Notes: generated by a model from the letters alone, not told the origin. A stretch of DNA of 64,000 bases from Cupriavidus oxalaticus (GCF_004768545.1 NZ_CP038635.1:3118501-3182500), one strand, 5' to 3'; counted from the stretch's first letter, positions 32,951 through 43,327 are shown. Made by a program: numbers and translations.

Positions 32951-34363
32951 TTAATGTGCGGAAGTGTCTGCGACCAGCGCAGCGACCATCCGTTCCATGC
33001 GCATGAAGCGCGATCCCTTCACCAGCACGGCGCCGGCTTGCGCCACCATGCCCCCGCTGTCTTCCTCCAGGGCCTTTGCCAGGTCCTCCGCGCTGCCGAA
33101 ATGGCGGCCATTGGCGCCGAACGCACGCACCGCGTGCACGGCCAGCTCGCCGGTGCCCCACAGCGTGTCGACGCCGCGCGCCTGCGCGTAGGCGCCGATT
33201 TCTTCGTGGAACGCCGGCCCCTGGTCGCCGACCTCGCCCATGTCGCCCAGCACCAGCACGCGCGGCGCGGCGAAGCCGGCCAGCACGTCGATGGCGGCGC
33301 GCATGGAATCGGGGTTGGCGTTGTAGGTGTCGTCGATGACCACCGTGCCGCCCGGTGTGTACTTCACCTGCAGACGGCCCTTGACCGCCTGGAAGCCGGC
33401 CAGCCCCGCCTGGATCGCCGGCACGTGCACGCCCGCGGCCAGCGCGCAGGCGATAGCCGCCAGCGCGTTGCGCACGTTGTGCTCGCCCAGCAGCGCGAGC
33501 CTGACTTCAAACGCATGGCCCGGCGCGCGCACCTGCATCACCTGCGCGCCGTCGACCAGTGCCATGGTGGCGTGCACATCCGCGCGCTGCGAGGTGCCGA
33601 ACGACAGCGCGCGGCGCGCACCGGCGGCCTCGCGCCAGACCGGCGCAAAGGCACCGCCGCTTTCCTCGTCGAGCGGGAACACCGCCACGCCGTCCGCCGG
33701 CAGCGCCGCCAGCGCGGCCGCGTGTTCGTGCGCCACGGCTTCCACGCTGACCATGAATTCCTGGTGCTCGCGCTGCGCGTTGGTGATGACCGCCACGGTG
33801 GGCTGGGCGATGCCGGCCAGGTAGACGGTCTCGCCCGGATGGTTCATGCCGAGCTCCAGCACCGCCAGCTTGTGCGTGGCGCGCAGGCGCAGCACCGTCA
33901 ACGGCAGGCCGATGTCGTTGTTCAGGTTGCCGCCGGTGGCCAGGCGCTGGTCCTCGCCCACCGCCGCGGAGAAGATCGCCGCGATCATTTCCTTGACCGT
34001 GGTCTTGCCGTTGCTGCCGGTCACCGCCACCGCGGGCAGCGTGAACCGGCGGCGCCAGCCGGCGCCCAGCTCGCCCAGCGCGATGCGGGTGTCGGGGGCG
34101 ACGATGGCCGGCACGCCGGCATAGTTGCTGGTAGCCGCGTCGCGGCTCACCAGCACCGCAGCGGCGCCCTTGGCCACCACGTCGGCGATGAAATCATGCG
34201 CATCGAAGCGCTCGCCCTTCAGCGCGACGAACAGGTCGCCGGGCTCGACGGTACGGCTGTCGGTCTGCACGCGCGAGAACGCAACGGCGCCGTCGCCACA
34301 AACGCGCGCGCCGGCGATCCAGCCGGCGGCGTCCTGCAAGGTAGTCATGGTGGTCTGGCTCAT
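32951..34363 (-). CDS. murF: UDP-MurNAc-tripeptide--D-Ala-D-Ala ligase
   Basis: Adds the D-Ala-D-Ala dipeptide to the UDP-tripeptide. It has 470 residues with ATP loop GSNGKTT at 116-122 and the conserved [10 protein letters not shown] and NMGE-type stretch (LGMNHPGE). Its ATG overlaps the murE stop by ATGA. Confidence 0.97.
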   Translation of the reverse strand: MSQTTMTTLQDAAGWIAGARVCGDGAVAFSRVQTDSRTVEPGDLFVALKGERFDAHDFIADVVAKGAAAVLVSRDAATSNYAGVPAIVAPDTRIALGELGAGWRRRFTLPAVAVTGSNGKTTVKEMIAAIFSAAVGEDQRLATGGNLNNDIGLPLTVLRLRATHKLAVLELGMNHPGETVYLAGIAQPTVAVITNAQREHQEFMVSVEAVAHEHAAALAALPADGVAVFPLDEESGGAFAPVWREAAGARRALSFGTSQRADVHATMALVDGAQVMQVRAPGHAFEVRLALLGEHNVRNALAAIACALAAGVHVPAIQAGLAGFQAVKGRLQVKYTPGGTVVIDDTYNANPDSMRAAIDVLAGFAAPRVLVLGDMGEVGDQGPAFHEEIGAYAQARGVDTLWGTGELAVHAVRAFGANGRHFGSAEDLAKALEEDSGGMVAQAGAVLVKGSRFMRMERMVAALVADTSAH

Positions 34364-35928
34364 GCCGATACTCCACGGGTGGCAAGCGCCAGGCGGACAT
34401 GCTCGCGGTCGGAGAACGGGCGCTTGCGCCCCTGGATCTCCTGGGTGGCCTCGTGGCCCTTGCCTGCCACCAGCACCACGTCGGCCGGGGCCGCATGCTT
34501 GATGGCGTAGAGAATGGCCGCGGCGCGGTCCTCGATCTGGCGGCCGCGCGCGCGGTCCGCCATGCCGTCGGAGATCGCGTCAAGGATGTCCTGCGGGTCC
34601 TCGCTGCGCGGGTTGTCGCTGGTCAGGATGACGTCGTCGGCCAGTCGTTCGGCCACTGCGCCCATCAGCGGGCGCTTGATCGGGTCGCGGTCGCCGCCGC
34701 AGCCGAACACGCACCACAGGCGGCCATGGCGCGCCTGCGCCACCGGGCGCAGCGCGGCCAGCGTCTGTTCCAGCGCGTCGGGGGTGTGGGCATAGTCGAC
34801 CACGGCGAGCGGGCCCAGCGCGGCATCGCCACCGTTGGCGCCGAACAGTTCCATGCGGCCCTCGACCGGCGTCAGCGCGCGCAGCGCGGCCAGGGCCGCA
34901 TCCCACGCCACGCCGTTGGCCAGCGCCGCGCCCAGCACCGCCAGCAGGTTGCTGACGTTGAAGGCGCCGATCATGGGCGTGGACATCTCGGCGCTGCCGA
35001 AGTTGCCGTCGATATGGAAAGCGGTGCCGTTGGGCGTGGCGCGCACGTTGGTGGCGCGCAGCCATTCGCCGCGCGGGCGGCGCACCGTGGCGGCGCCGGG
35101 CCCGTCGATGCCGTATTCGATCACGTGCGGCGCGGCGATCGCGGCCGCGTCCGCGGCCAGCAGCCGCTGGCCCATGGCGTCGTCGCGGTTGACCACCGCG
35201 GTGCGCAGGCCGTCCCAGCGGAACAGGCGCTCCTTGGCAGCCTCGTACTCGGCCATCGAGCCGTGGTAGTCGAGGTGGTCCTGCGTCAGGTTGGTCAGCA
35301 CCGCCACCGAGAAATGCGTGCCGGCGACGCGCTCCTGCTCGAGGCCGTGCGAGGACACTTCCATCGCCACGGCACGCGCGCCGGCATCGTGCAGCGCCGC
35401 CAGGCTGGCCTGCAGCTGCACCGCGTCGGGCGTGGTGAAGCCGGTCGCCTGCAGGGCGCCGGGGAAACCGGTGCCGAGCGTGCCGACGGTCGCGCATGGC
35501 GTGCCCGCGGCCTGCAGCACGCGCGCCAGCCACTGGCTGCACGAGGTCTTGCCGTTGGTGCCGGTGATGCCGGTCACGGCCAGGCCGCGCACCGGATTGC
35601 CGTGCCAGCCGGCGGCGATCGGGCCGGCAAGCTGATGCAGGTTGCTGAGCGCCAGGTGGGGCACGACATCGCCAAACGGCCAGTCGAAGCCGTCGGCCTC
35701 ATAGACGATGGCGCCGGCGCCGGCCGCGATGGCCTGCTGGATATACGGCCGCCCATCGGTGGTCAGGCGCTCGTTGCCGAGCACGTAGGCGAAGAACACG
35801 TCGCCGTGCGCCAGCCGGCGGCTATCGCCGGTCAGCTGCGCCGAAGCGGCCACGTTGGTACGCAGCCAGGCCAGCGCGTTGCTGGCCTGGGTGGTCACCT
35901 CGAGCGGGAGCAGGGGCTTGGCCGTCAT
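34360..35928 (-). CDS. murE: UDP-MurNAc-tripeptide synthetase (meso-DAP adding)
   Basis: Adds meso-diaminopimelate to UDP-MurNAc-L-Ala-D-Glu. It has 522 residues from ATG 35928, overlapping the ftsI stop as ATGA. The ATP loop is GTNGKTS at 123-129. The DNPR sequence (TSDNPRSEDP), which recognises meso-DAP rather than lysine, lies in the C-terminal domain, so the wall should be the usual Gram-negative A1-gamma type. The frame is open much further upstream, but that part is antiphase to ftsI. Confidence 0.97.
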   Translation of the reverse strand: MTAKPLLPLEVTTQASNALAWLRTNVAASAQLTGDSRRLAHGDVFFAYVLGNERLTTDGRPYIQQAIAAGAGAIVYEADGFDWPFGDVVPHLALSNLHQLAGPIAAGWHGNPVRGLAVTGITGTNGKTSCSQWLARVLQAAGTPCATVGTLGTGFPGALQATGFTTPDAVQLQASLAALHDAGARAVAMEVSSHGLEQERVAGTHFSVAVLTNLTQDHLDYHGSMAEYEAAKERLFRWDGLRTAVVNRDDAMGQRLLAADAAAIAAPHVIEYGIDGPGAATVRRPRGEWLRATNVRATPNGTAFHIDGNFGSAEMSTPMIGAFNVSNLLAVLGAALANGVAWDAALAALRALTPVEGRMELFGANGGDAALGPLAVVDYAHTPDALEQTLAALRPVAQARHGRLWCVFGCGGDRDPIKRPLMGAVAERLADDVILTSDNPRSEDPQDILDAISDGMADRARGRQIEDRAAAILYAIKHAAPADVVLVAGKGHEATQEIQGRKRPFSDREHVRLALATRGVSA

Positions 35929-37730
35929 TGGGTCGCAGTCCACGGTTCGCTTTCCGGCACCTTGTCGCTGACCACCAGCTGGCGGATCGGCGAATCGGGC
36001 TGGACATTCAGTGCGCGCAGCGTGCCGCCGGTGATGGCGGCGAACGCCGGGCCGGCTACCAGGCCGCCATAGTGGCTGCCGGCGGTGGGCTCGTCGACGC
36101 TGACGGCGACGATGATGCGCGGGTTGGACATCGGCGCCAGGCCGATGAACGAGGCGCGGTACTTGCTGCGGTTGTAGCCGCGGCCTTCGTGCTTGTAGGC
36201 GGTGCCGGTCTTGCCGCCGACGCGGTAGCCCATCACCTGCGCCTCGGGCGCGGTGCCGCCGGGCGCGGTCACGGTTTCCATCATGGCGCGCACGTCGCGC
36301 GCCACCTGCGGCGACAGGATGCGCTCGCCGGTGGCCGGGCCGTTGGTGCGGAACATGGTGACCGGGATCAGCTCCCCGTCGTGCGCAAAGATGGTGTAGG
36401 CATGCGCCATCTGGAACAGCGACACCGACAGGCCGTAGCCGTACGACATGGTGGCCTGCTCGATCGGACGCCAGCTCTTGAACGGGCGCACGCGCCCCGC
36501 CACCGCGCCGGGGAAGCCGATCTTGGGCGCCTGGCCCAGGCCGATGCTGGTGTACATGTCCCACATCTCCTGCGGCTTCATCAGCATCGCGATCTTGGTC
36601 GTGCCGATATTGGACGACTTCTGTATCACGCCGGTGACGGTGAGCGCGCCGTAGTTGTGGGTATCGGTGATGGTGGCGCCTTCGAACTGGTACTTGCCGG
36701 TGGTAGTGATCACCGTCGATGGCGTCACGCGCTTGAGCTGCAGCGCCAGCCCCACGGTGATCGGCTTCATCATCGAGCCGGGCTCGAAGGTGTCGGTCAG
36801 CACGCGGTTGCGCAGCTGCTCGCCGGACAGCCGGGTGCGGTCGTTGGGGTTGTAGGTGGGCCAGTTGGCCAGCGCCAGCACCTCGCCGGTCTGGGCGTCG
36901 AGCACCACCGCGCTGGCGGCCTTGGCCTTGTGCTTCTCGACCACGGCCTTCAGTTCGTTGTAGGCCAGGTACTGGATCTTGGCGTCGATCGACAGCTGGA
37001 TGTCCTCGCCGTCGCGCGGAGTCTTCAGGATGCCGATATCCTCGACCACGCGGCCGAGGCGGTCCTTGATCACCTGGCGCGCGCCGGCGCGGCCGGCCAG
37101 CCCGGTCTCGCGCGCCAGCTCCACGCCTTCCTGGCCGCGGTCCTCGACGTTGGTGAAGCCCACGATATGCGCCATCGCCTCGCCTTCCGGGTAGAAGCGC
37201 TTGTACTCGCGGGTCTGGTGGATGCCGTCGATCTTGAGCGCGGCGATCTTGTCGGCGACGTCGGGCAGCACCTGGCGCTTCAGGTAGACAAAGCCCTTGT
37301 CTTCGGACAGCTTCTTGCCGAGGTCTTTCTCGGACATGCCGAGCAGCTTGGCCAGCTGGCGGATCTTGGCCAGCTCGACCTGGTTGGGCACGTCCTCGGG
37401 CACCGCCCAGATCGCCTTGACCGGCAGGCTGGTGGCCAGCACCAGGCCGTTGCGGTCGAGGATCTTGCCGCGCGTGGCCGGCAGCTCCAGCGTGCGCTGG
37501 AAGCGCTTCTTGCCCTCGGCCTCATAGAACTGGTTGCCCGGACCCTGGATCCATGCGGCGCGCAGCGCCAGCGCGACAAAGGCCGCGAACATCAGGAACA
37601 CCACCAGCTTGGAGCGCCACATCGGCAGGCGCAGCCCCAGCACCGGGCTGGCCGAGAACTGGCCGCTGCGCGGGCGCGACGGGGTGCCGCTGCCGTTGCG
37701 GCCGGGCGGGTTGGGTCGGGCCATGCTCAT
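35925..37730 (-). CDS. ftsI: Septal transpeptidase FtsI (PBP3)
   Basis: Class B penicillin-binding protein that cross-links septal wall with FtsW. It has 601 residues: cytoplasmic N-terminus of about 38, one membrane helix (about 40-58), a dimerisation domain, and a transpeptidase with SMMK at 319-322 (Ser319 nucleophile), SSN at 372-374 and KTGT at 507-510. The ATG at 37730 gives an ATGA overlap with ftsL; a second ATG at 37724 is possible. Confidence 0.97.
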   Translation of the reverse strand: MSMARPNPPGRNGSGTPSRPRSGQFSASPVLGLRLPMWRSKLVVFLMFAAFVALALRAAWIQGPGNQFYEAEGKKRFQRTLELPATRGKILDRNGLVLATSLPVKAIWAVPEDVPNQVELAKIRQLAKLLGMSEKDLGKKLSEDKGFVYLKRQVLPDVADKIAALKIDGIHQTREYKRFYPEGEAMAHIVGFTNVEDRGQEGVELARETGLAGRAGARQVIKDRLGRVVEDIGILKTPRDGEDIQLSIDAKIQYLAYNELKAVVEKHKAKAASAVVLDAQTGEVLALANWPTYNPNDRTRLSGEQLRNRVLTDTFEPGSMMKPITVGLALQLKRVTPSTVITTTGKYQFEGATITDTHNYGALTVTGVIQKSSNIGTTKIAMLMKPQEMWDMYTSIGLGQAPKIGFPGAVAGRVRPFKSWRPIEQATMSYGYGLSVSLFQMAHAYTIFAHDGELIPVTMFRTNGPATGERILSPQVARDVRAMMETVTAPGGTAPEAQVMGYRVGGKTGTAYKHEGRGYNRSKYRASFIGLAPMSNPRIIVAVSVDEPTAGSHYGGLVAGPAFAAITGGTLRALNVQPDSPIRQLVVSDKVPESEPWTATQ

Positions 37731-38041
37731 TGGCGCGCCTCCGCCTCGCTGGCCGGCGCTGGCTGCGCCGGCGGCAGCACGATGCCCGACAGGTATTGGG
37801 TCTTGCCGGGGTTGGCCGGCGCCATCTTCAGCTGCGCGCGCGCCGCGTCGGCGATGCGCGCGCTCTTGCCAAGCGAGCTCTGCTGGTACTGCAGGCGCGC
37901 CCAGTCGATGTCGAGCTGGCGTTCTTCCCCCTGCGCCCGCTCCAGCGCCACGAACAGCGTGCGCGCCTGGTGCTGCGCGCTCACCAGCGAAAGCGCACAC
38001 AGGATCAGCGCGGCCAGCAGGAAGAAGGTCAGGCGGTTCAT
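37727..38041 (-). CDS. ftsL: Cell division protein FtsL
   Basis: Small bitopic protein that forms the FtsQLB complex and activates FtsWI. It has 104 residues: an N-terminal membrane helix ([20 protein letters not shown]), then a periplasmic coiled coil (about 25-75) and a Pro/Ala-rich tail. Sequence is poorly conserved in this family; the call rests on size, topology and position between rsmH and ftsI, each overlapping by 4 bases. Confidence 0.93.
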   Translation of the reverse strand: MNRLTFFLLAALILCALSLVSAQHQARTLFVALERAQGEERQLDIDWARLQYQQSSLGKSARIADAARAQLKMAPANPGKTQYLSGIVLPPAQPAPASEAEARQ

Positions 38042-39027
38042 GCGCGCGCACCTCCGCCGGCCGGAGCCAGTTTCTCGGCCACACGCATCACGGCCGAGCG
38101 CGCGCGCGGGTTGGCTGCGATTTCCTCGGCGCCGGGCTTGGAGCGGCCCAGCAGGCGCAGCGTGGGTTGCGGCAGGTCGGCCGCGCGCAGCGGCGCGCGG
38201 CGCAGGGCCGGGTCGGCATCCTGCTGGGGACGGGCGTGCGCCGCCATGAACCGCTTGACGATGCGGTCCTCCAGCGAATGGAAGCTGATCACCACCAGGC
38301 GTCCCCCTACCTGCAGCAGGTCATAAGCCGCCTTCAGCCCTCTTTCGAGGTCCTCAAGCTCTTGATTGACGTGAATCCGTAGAGCCTGAAAGGTGCGGGT
38401 CGCAGGGTCCTGGCCCTTCTCGCGTGTTTTGACGGCTTTCGCCACGAGCGCGGCAAGGTCGGCAGTAGTGGCGATGGGTCCGCCATCGCCGGGTTCGCGC
38501 CGGCGAGCAACAATCGCCTTTGCAATCTGTACAGCAAACCGTTCTTCCCCATAGTCTCGTATCACCCTGGCAATGTCCTGCTCATCCGCCTGCGCCAGCC
38601 ACTGCGCGGCGGTGATGCCGCGCGTGGTGTCCATGCGCATGTCCAGCGGGCCCTCGAAACGAAAGGAAAACCCCCTCGCCGCCTCATCGATCTGGGGCGA
38701 GCTGATCCCCAGGTCGAGCAGCACGCCGGCCACGTGGCCGCGCCCGGCCAGGCGCTCTGCCATGTCCGCAAAGCTGGCGTGCTCAATGGAGAAGCGGGCA
38801 TCCCCGATGGTGCCCGCTTCTGCGATTGCTGCTGGGTCCTTGTCGAACGCGACCAGGGCCCCGTCTGGGCCCAGCCGGGCCAGTACCGCCCGGCTGTGCC
38901 CTCCCCTGCCGAAGGTGCCGTCCACGTAGACGCCGCCCGGGCGCCAGACCAGGGCGTCGACGGCCTCGTCCAGCAGCACGGTGCGATGGCGCAGGGCGGG
39001 GGTTGCCGGCGTTCCGGTAGGACTCAT
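38038..39027 (-). CDS. rsmH: 16S rRNA m4C1402 methyltransferase RsmH
   Basis: SAM-dependent N4-methylation of C1402 in the ribosomal P site. It has 329 residues with the start [13 protein letters not shown], the SAM loop [25 protein letters not shown], and the C-terminal [14 protein letters not shown] motif. It stands second in the dcw cluster, 7 bases after mraZ, as in most bacteria. Confidence 0.97.
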   Translation of the reverse strand: MSPTGTPATPALRHRTVLLDEAVDALVWRPGGVYVDGTFGRGGHSRAVLARLGPDGALVAFDKDPAAIAEAGTIGDARFSIEHASFADMAERLAGRGHVAGVLLDLGISSPQIDEAARGFSFRFEGPLDMRMDTTRGITAAQWLAQADEQDIARVIRDYGEERFAVQIAKAIVARRREPGDGGPIATTADLAALVAKAVKTREKGQDPATRTFQALRIHVNQELEDLERGLKAAYDLLQVGGRLVVISFHSLEDRIVKRFMAAHARPQQDADPALRRAPLRAADLPQPTLRLLGRSKPGAEEIAANPRARSAVMRVAEKLAPAGGGARA

Positions 39028-39034
39028 GACCTCT

Positions 39035-39463
39035 TCAGAAAGAGAAATTTTTCAATGCTTCGGGCATGCCTTGCGCCATCGCCTGCTGTTCCTTGGCGGC
39101 GTAAGTCGCGGCATCCCACACTTCGAAATGGCTGCCCATGCCGAGCAGCATGACTTCCTTGTCGAGCATGGCTGCACTGCGCAGCTCCGGCGCGATCAGC
39201 ACCCGGCCTGCGCCGTCCATTTCCACGTCGGCGGCGTTGCCCAGGAAGATGCGCTTCCACCAGTGCGCATCCATCGGCAGCGCTGCAATGCGCGTGCGGA
39301 AGGTTTCCCACTCGGGCCGGGGAAACAGCAGCAGGCAGCCATCCGGGTGCTTGGTAAGCGTCACCCGGCCCTCGGCCTGCTGTTGCAGCGCCTCGCGGTG
39401 CCTGGACGGAATGGACATCCGCCCCTTGGCATCCAGCGACAGCGCCGATGCTCCCTGAAACAA
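39035..39463 (-). CDS. mraZ: Transcriptional regulator MraZ
   Basis: DNA-binding repressor of its own dcw operon. It has 142 residues with two AbrB-like halves, each with the DAKGR-type motif ([15 protein letters not shown] near 10-24; [14 protein letters not shown] near 82-95). The start codon is TTG at 39463, since the conserved [14 protein letters not shown] begins there and GGGGG lies 6 bases upstream; no ATG serves. The promoter and target repeats lie upstream at 39572-39634. Confidence 0.95.
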   Translation of the reverse strand: MFQGASALSLDAKGRMSIPSRHREALQQQAEGRVTLTKHPDGCLLLFPRPEWETFRTRIAALPMDAHWWKRIFLGNAADVEMDGAGRVLIAPELRSAAMLDKEVMLLGMGSHFEVWDAATYAAKEQQAMAQGMPEALKNFSF

Positions 39464-39571
39464 GCTCGCCCCCGGTTACTGCCCGCTGCCGGTGACCCCT
39501 GGCGGCTGGCAATCGCGTGAATTCGGCTGTTTCCGACTGTGACGAAATGATCCCACGGTCGGTTCGCAATT

Positions 39572-39607
39572 TCACACAAAAATACACTTCCTCACACTAT
39601 TTCCCAC
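39572..39607 (-). promoter_or_regulatory. MraZ-type operator: four boxes at 10-base spacing
   Basis: On the minus strand GTGGGA (39607-39602), GTGTGA (39597-39592), GTGTAT (39587-39582) and GTGTGA (39577-39572) repeat with exactly one helical turn between starts. Known MraZ operators are direct repeats with a GTGGG/TGGG core spaced about 10 bases apart, close to the mraZ promoter. The array overlaps the -10 and the predicted start of transcription. Confidence 0.75.
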
Positions 39608-39634
39608 TTTAGAGGAAGCAATTTGGGCGGTCAA
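39606..39634 (-). promoter_or_regulatory. Main promoter of the dcw cluster
   Basis: TTGACC (39634-39629) and TAAAGT (39611-39606) with a 17-base spacer, giving a 5' leader of about 135 bases before mraZ. The first MraZ box abuts the -10. Confidence 0.7.
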
Positions 39635-39919
39635 GGCTGCTTGCAGGGCAGCAAACGAGATTTTTCGAATCAGAACAATGACTTAGCGCGCACACCTCAC
39701 GCACCGTGAAAGTGAATCCTTAATGAAATGAACATCTTAGGGAGGAAAGCAGAGAAACCACCTGAGAACTGCGGGAGGAGGACTGCCGGCGGCGGCGGGA
39801 ACGACTGTCCCGCAACCCGAGGGAAGGATACAACAATCGCCCGCCAGCGCCTGAAAATCAAGGGCGGGCGGGCAACCGCGAGCGCGCGGCCATAAGGCCG
39901 GGCGCACGGACCCAGCGCG
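39635..39919. other. Gap between the dcw promoter and coq7
   Basis: 285 bases with no credible gene. A short GC hairpin (GCGCGGCC, ATAA, GGCCGGGCGC, about 39883-39904) lies just behind the coq7 stop and may end its transcript. The rest is purine-rich without a recognisable site. Confidence 0.4.
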
Positions 39920-40543
39920 TCAGATGCGGTAGGCCGCCGTGGTCATCACGCGCGAGGCACCACGCATCAGCGCACGCACCGGCGCGGGCAACGGGATGCC
40001 ACCGGCTTCGCGCGCGGCATCGCCATGGCGGATCTCGTCGTCGCGCATCTGCTCGAGGATGGCGCGCGAGCGGCCGTCAGCTCCAGGCAGGCGGTCCAGG
40101 TGGCCGCCGAGATGGTGCTCGACCTGGCGCTCGGTCTCGGCCACGAAGCCGAGACTGACCTTGTCGCCGGCGCGGCCGGCGACAAAGCCGATCGCAAACG
40201 CGCCGGCGTACCACAGCGGGTTGAGCAGGCTCGGCCGCGAACCCAGTTCGCGCAGCCGCTCGGCGCACCAGGCCAGGTGGTCCTCTTCTTCGCGCGCGGC
40301 GGCATCCATCTGCGCGCGCACCGTCGCGTTGCGCGCGGTCAGCTTCTGCGCCTGGTACAGGGCCTGGGCGCAAACCTCGCCGACATGGTTGATGCGCATC
40401 AGCCCGGCCACGTGGCGCCGCTCTTCGGCGCTCATCTGTTCGGTGTCCGGTGCCAGCCGGTCGGCCGGGTTGGCGCGCGCGGAGCGGGTTGCCCCGGCAA
40501 CGGCGCGCAGTGCCACGTCGAATTCTTTGATCAGGGTGTCCAT
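39920..40543 (-). CDS. coq7: Ubiquinone synthesis hydroxylase Coq7
   Basis: Di-iron monooxygenase for the late ring hydroxylation of ubiquinone synthesis (demethoxyubiquinone step). It has 207 residues from ATG 40543. The ligand motifs of the ferritin-like fold are present: [24 protein letters not shown], and the C-terminal [12 protein letters not shown]. Membrane-associated. It stands alone, divergent from the porin gene. Confidence 0.94.
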   Translation of the reverse strand: MDTLIKEFDVALRAVAGATRSARANPADRLAPDTEQMSAEERRHVAGLMRINHVGEVCAQALYQAQKLTARNATVRAQMDAAAREEEDHLAWCAERLRELGSRPSLLNPLWYAGAFAIGFVAGRAGDKVSLGFVAETERQVEHHLGGHLDRLPGADGRSRAILEQMRDDEIRHGDAAREAGGIPLPAPVRALMRGASRVMTTAAYRI

Positions 40544-40881
40544 GTCGCGGATGCGGATTGATCTTCTGGCTCCCAAGGCCCCGCCATGGTGGGGTACGCG
40601 CTGCCGGCGCGGCCCGCTACGACCGCCATCGGGATTACCCGCATTGTAGCTTGCCTCTAATTCGCGCCATCCCGCGCCACGCCTTGCATTGATGCGGCCC
40701 GCTACTCAGAAACCCTGAGTTGTTAAAACCAGACAAGGGGGTTGCGCCCGAATGGTGAACGAAAAGTTGTTTGTTACAGTACTTCGCAACTTCTAAGGAA
40801 GTTTGACGCATGGGGGATGGAGACCAACAGGAGGTTCCCCCGGGCCGTCACCAATAATTCTTACAGTGGAGATCAACGAGC
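40544..40881. other. Intergenic region between coq7 and the porin gene
   Basis: 338 bases between divergent genes, turning AT-richer from about 40715. A region with TTGTTTGTTACAGTACTT near 40768 is where the porin promoter should lie, but I find no -35/-10 pair good enough to name. The porin leader would be about 100 bases. Confidence 0.35.
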
Positions 40882-42015
40882 ATGAAGAAATCGCTTCTGG
40901 CGCTGGCAGCGCTTGGCGCATTTACCGGGGCGGCGCAGGCCCAATCGAGCGTCACGCTCTACGGTGTGGTGGATGCCAACATCGAGTACGTGAGCAATAT
41001 GTCGAGCGTCACGCCGTCAGCGGCCAACGGATTCGCAACGGGCCCGTCGGAGAACCTCTTCCGCATGTCGTCCGGCGGCCTGTCCGGTTCGCGTTGGGGC
41101 CTGCGCGGCGTGGAAGACCTGGGCAGCGGCCTGAAAGCCTTGTTCGTGCTCGAAAGCGGTTTCGGCCTCGATGATGGCCGCTCGCAGCAAGGCGGCCGCC
41201 TCTTCGGCCGTCAGGCTTATGTCGGCCTGGAAAGCGCCCAGGCGGGCCGCGTGACCTTCGGTCGCCAGTACACCTCGCTGTTCGACATGATGGCCAACTT
41301 CTCGCCGACCGGCTATGCCACCCAGTATGAGCCGGTGGTGGCGCAGCTGGGCCTGAACTTCCGCTCGGACAACACCGCCAAGTACACGGGCAAGTTCGGT
41401 CCGGTGACCGCGGTCGCCCACTGGTCGTTCGGCAACGGCGTCGCCGGCGGCGGCGAAGTCCCGGGCCAGTTCCGCCGCGACACCGGCTACGGTGCAGGCG
41501 TGTCGTGGGCAGCCGGCCCGTTCGGCATCAGCGGCGCGTATGACCAGTACAACCCGACCCTGAACGCCGCCGGCGGCACCGGGGAATTCAAGAAGGCCGC
41601 GGTCGCTGCCAGCTATGCCTTTGGCCCGGCCAAGCTGATGGCCGGCTATCGCTGGGGCATGAGCAAGGCGCCGAACGACAATACGATCCTGAAGGACAAC
41701 TACTACTGGGTCGGCGGCAACTACCAGGTCACCCCGGCACTGGGCCTGACGCTCGCGTACTACTACGACGACGTCAAGAACTTCAACCCGGCCGCCACCG
41801 GCGCCACCAACAACATCAAGAACCCCTGGCAGATCTCGTTCATCGCCGACTACAACCTGTCCAAGCGCACCGACGTGTACCTGACCACGGCCTTCTCGAA
41901 GAACGCCGGCCTGAACTTCGACACCTCGGCGATCAGCTTCGCCAATGGTTACTTCCTGGGTACCGGCGAAGACAAGATGATTGGCGCCGCCATCGGCATC
42001 CGCCACAAGTTCTGA
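40882..42015 (+). CDS. Gram-negative general porin (OmpC-like)
   Basis: Outer-membrane trimeric 16-strand porin of the beta-proteobacterial type for passive uptake of small solutes. It has 377 residues: signal peptide MKKSLLALAALGAFTGAAQA, then QSSVTLYGVVDANIEYV, the standard first strand. The constriction loop region (GRQYTSLFDMMANF) and the final strand ending in Phe (AAIGIRHKF), needed for assembly by BamA, are intact. It is a single-gene unit with its own terminator. Confidence 0.95.
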   Translation: MKKSLLALAALGAFTGAAQAQSSVTLYGVVDANIEYVSNMSSVTPSAANGFATGPSENLFRMSSGGLSGSRWGLRGVEDLGSGLKALFVLESGFGLDDGRSQQGGRLFGRQAYVGLESAQAGRVTFGRQYTSLFDMMANFSPTGYATQYEPVVAQLGLNFRSDNTAKYTGKFGPVTAVAHWSFGNGVAGGGEVPGQFRRDTGYGAGVSWAAGPFGISGAYDQYNPTLNAAGGTGEFKKAAVAASYAFGPAKLMAGYRWGMSKAPNDNTILKDNYYWVGGNYQVTPALGLTLAYYYDDVKNFNPAATGATNNIKNPWQISFIADYNLSKRTDVYLTTAFSKNAGLNFDTSAISFANGYFLGTGEDKMIGAAIGIRHKF

Positions 42016-42041
42016 TCGCCAGCCTCACCGGCCGATCGATC

Positions 42042-42068
42042 AAAGGCACCTACGGGTGCCTTTTTTTC
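42042..42068 (+). terminator. Intrinsic terminator of the porin gene
   Basis: AAAGGCACC, loop TAC, GGGTGCC and seven T, 27 bases after the stop codon. Confidence 0.9.
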
Positions 42069-42193
42069 ATTGGGGGCGAGTGGCGCCTGCCGCATAGGGC
42101 ATCACCCCATCGGCGCGCCGATTCCCGCCAACTAGAATGCACTGACCATGCCACCGCCCGGCAACACAAGGCGGCTACAACAGGAGACCACGC

Positions 42194-43195
42194 ATGCAAC
42201 CCCTTCGCCGGCGCGCCGTCGCGCTGTTGCTGTCCGCCAGCCTTGCCGCGCTCGCCAGTCCCGCGGCACTGGCCGCCGATCCGTATCCGACCAAGCCGAT
42301 CCGCCTGGTCGTGCCATTCGCCGCCGGCGGCACCACCGATATCCTGGCCCGAGCTGTCGCCGCGGAGCTGGCCAAGCTGCCCGGCTGGAACGTGGTCGTG
42401 GACAACAAACCCGGCGCGGGCGGCAATATCGGCGCCGATATCGTCGCCAAGGCGGCGCCGGACGGCTATACGCTGCTGATGGGCACGGTCGGCACCCACG
42501 GCATCAACCAGTCGCTGTACGGCAAGCTGCCGTTCGACCCCATCAAGGACTTTGCCCCCATCGCCGAAGTCGCGGCGGTGCCGAACGTCCTGGTGGTCAA
42601 CCCGGCGTTTGCGCAGCAGAACAAGATCGACAGCGTCAAGGACCTGATCGCCTACGCGCGCGCCAACCCGGGCAAGCTGAACATGGCGTCCAGCGGCAAC
42701 GGCACCTCGATCCACCTGGCAGGCGAGCTGTTCAAGACGCAGACCAAGACCTTCATGGTCCATTTCCCGTACAAGGGCAGCGGGCCGGCGCTGACCGACC
42801 TGACCGGCGGCACCATGCAGGTGATGTTCGACAACCTGCCCTCGTCGATGGCGCTGATCAAGGCCGGCAAGCTCAAGGCGCTGGCCGTGACCAGCGCCAA
42901 ACCCTCGCCGGCGCTGCCGGGCGTGCCGACCATCGCGCAGGCGGCCGGCCTGCCGCAGTACGAGGCCAGTTCCTGGTTCGGCATGCTGGCACCCGCCGGG
43001 ACACCGCCGGACATCATCCACCGCATCCAGCAGGAAGTGGCCAAGGCGCTCGGCGCGCCCGCGGTGCGCGAACGCCTGCAGGCACAGGGCGCCGAACCGG
43101 TCGGCAACACGCCGGAGCAGTTCGCCGCGCTGATCCGCGCCGAAACCGCCAAATGGGCCAAGGTGGTCAAGGATTCAGGCGCCAAGGTGGATTGA
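42194..43195 (+). CDS. Bug-type (TctC family) periplasmic binding protein
   Basis: A 333-residue extracytoplasmic solute receptor of the large Bug family of Burkholderiales. The signal peptide ends at about residue 28 ([19 protein letters not shown]). The hallmark [13 protein letters not shown] and the second ligand loop [23 protein letters not shown] are present. The ligand is often a carboxylate but cannot be told here. No TctA/TctB membrane subunits are next to it, as is usual for Bug genes. A MarR gene follows after 132 bases. Confidence 0.93.
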   Translation: MQPLRRRAVALLLSASLAALASPAALAADPYPTKPIRLVVPFAAGGTTDILARAVAAELAKLPGWNVVVDNKPGAGGNIGADIVAKAAPDGYTLLMGTVGTHGINQSLYGKLPFDPIKDFAPIAEVAAVPNVLVVNPAFAQQNKIDSVKDLIAYARANPGKLNMASSGNGTSIHLAGELFKTQTKTFMVHFPYKGSGPALTDLTGGTMQVMFDNLPSSMALIKAGKLKALAVTSAKPSPALPGVPTIAQAAGLPQYEASSWFGMLAPAGTPPDIIHRIQQEVAKALGAPAVRERLQAQGAEPVGNTPEQFAALIRAETAKWAKVVKDSGAKVD

Positions 43196-43242
43196 TGGCG
43201 GTTTGACCGCCGGCAGGGCGACCGTCCGCATCGCGCATATAC

Positions 43243-43254
43243 TTGAGGCATCAA
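43243..43254. promoter_or_regulatory. Possible MarR operator
   Basis: The dyad TTGA-GGCA-TCAA lies 74 bases before the marR-like start. TTGA/TCAA half-sites are common for this family, but a 12-base dyad can arise by chance. Confidence 0.3.
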
Positions 43255-43327
43255 ATGTTGGCTGCCGGTCCCGCTCCGGCAGCCGCTGGCGGCGTTCGCC
43301 GCACACCCGCGCACCGTTGCACTGAAG

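Noticed and set aside
35928..38249. A 773-codon open frame on plus, opposite ftsI and ftsL
   Set aside because: Low-complexity antisense translation; ftsI active-site motifs lie on the minus strand.
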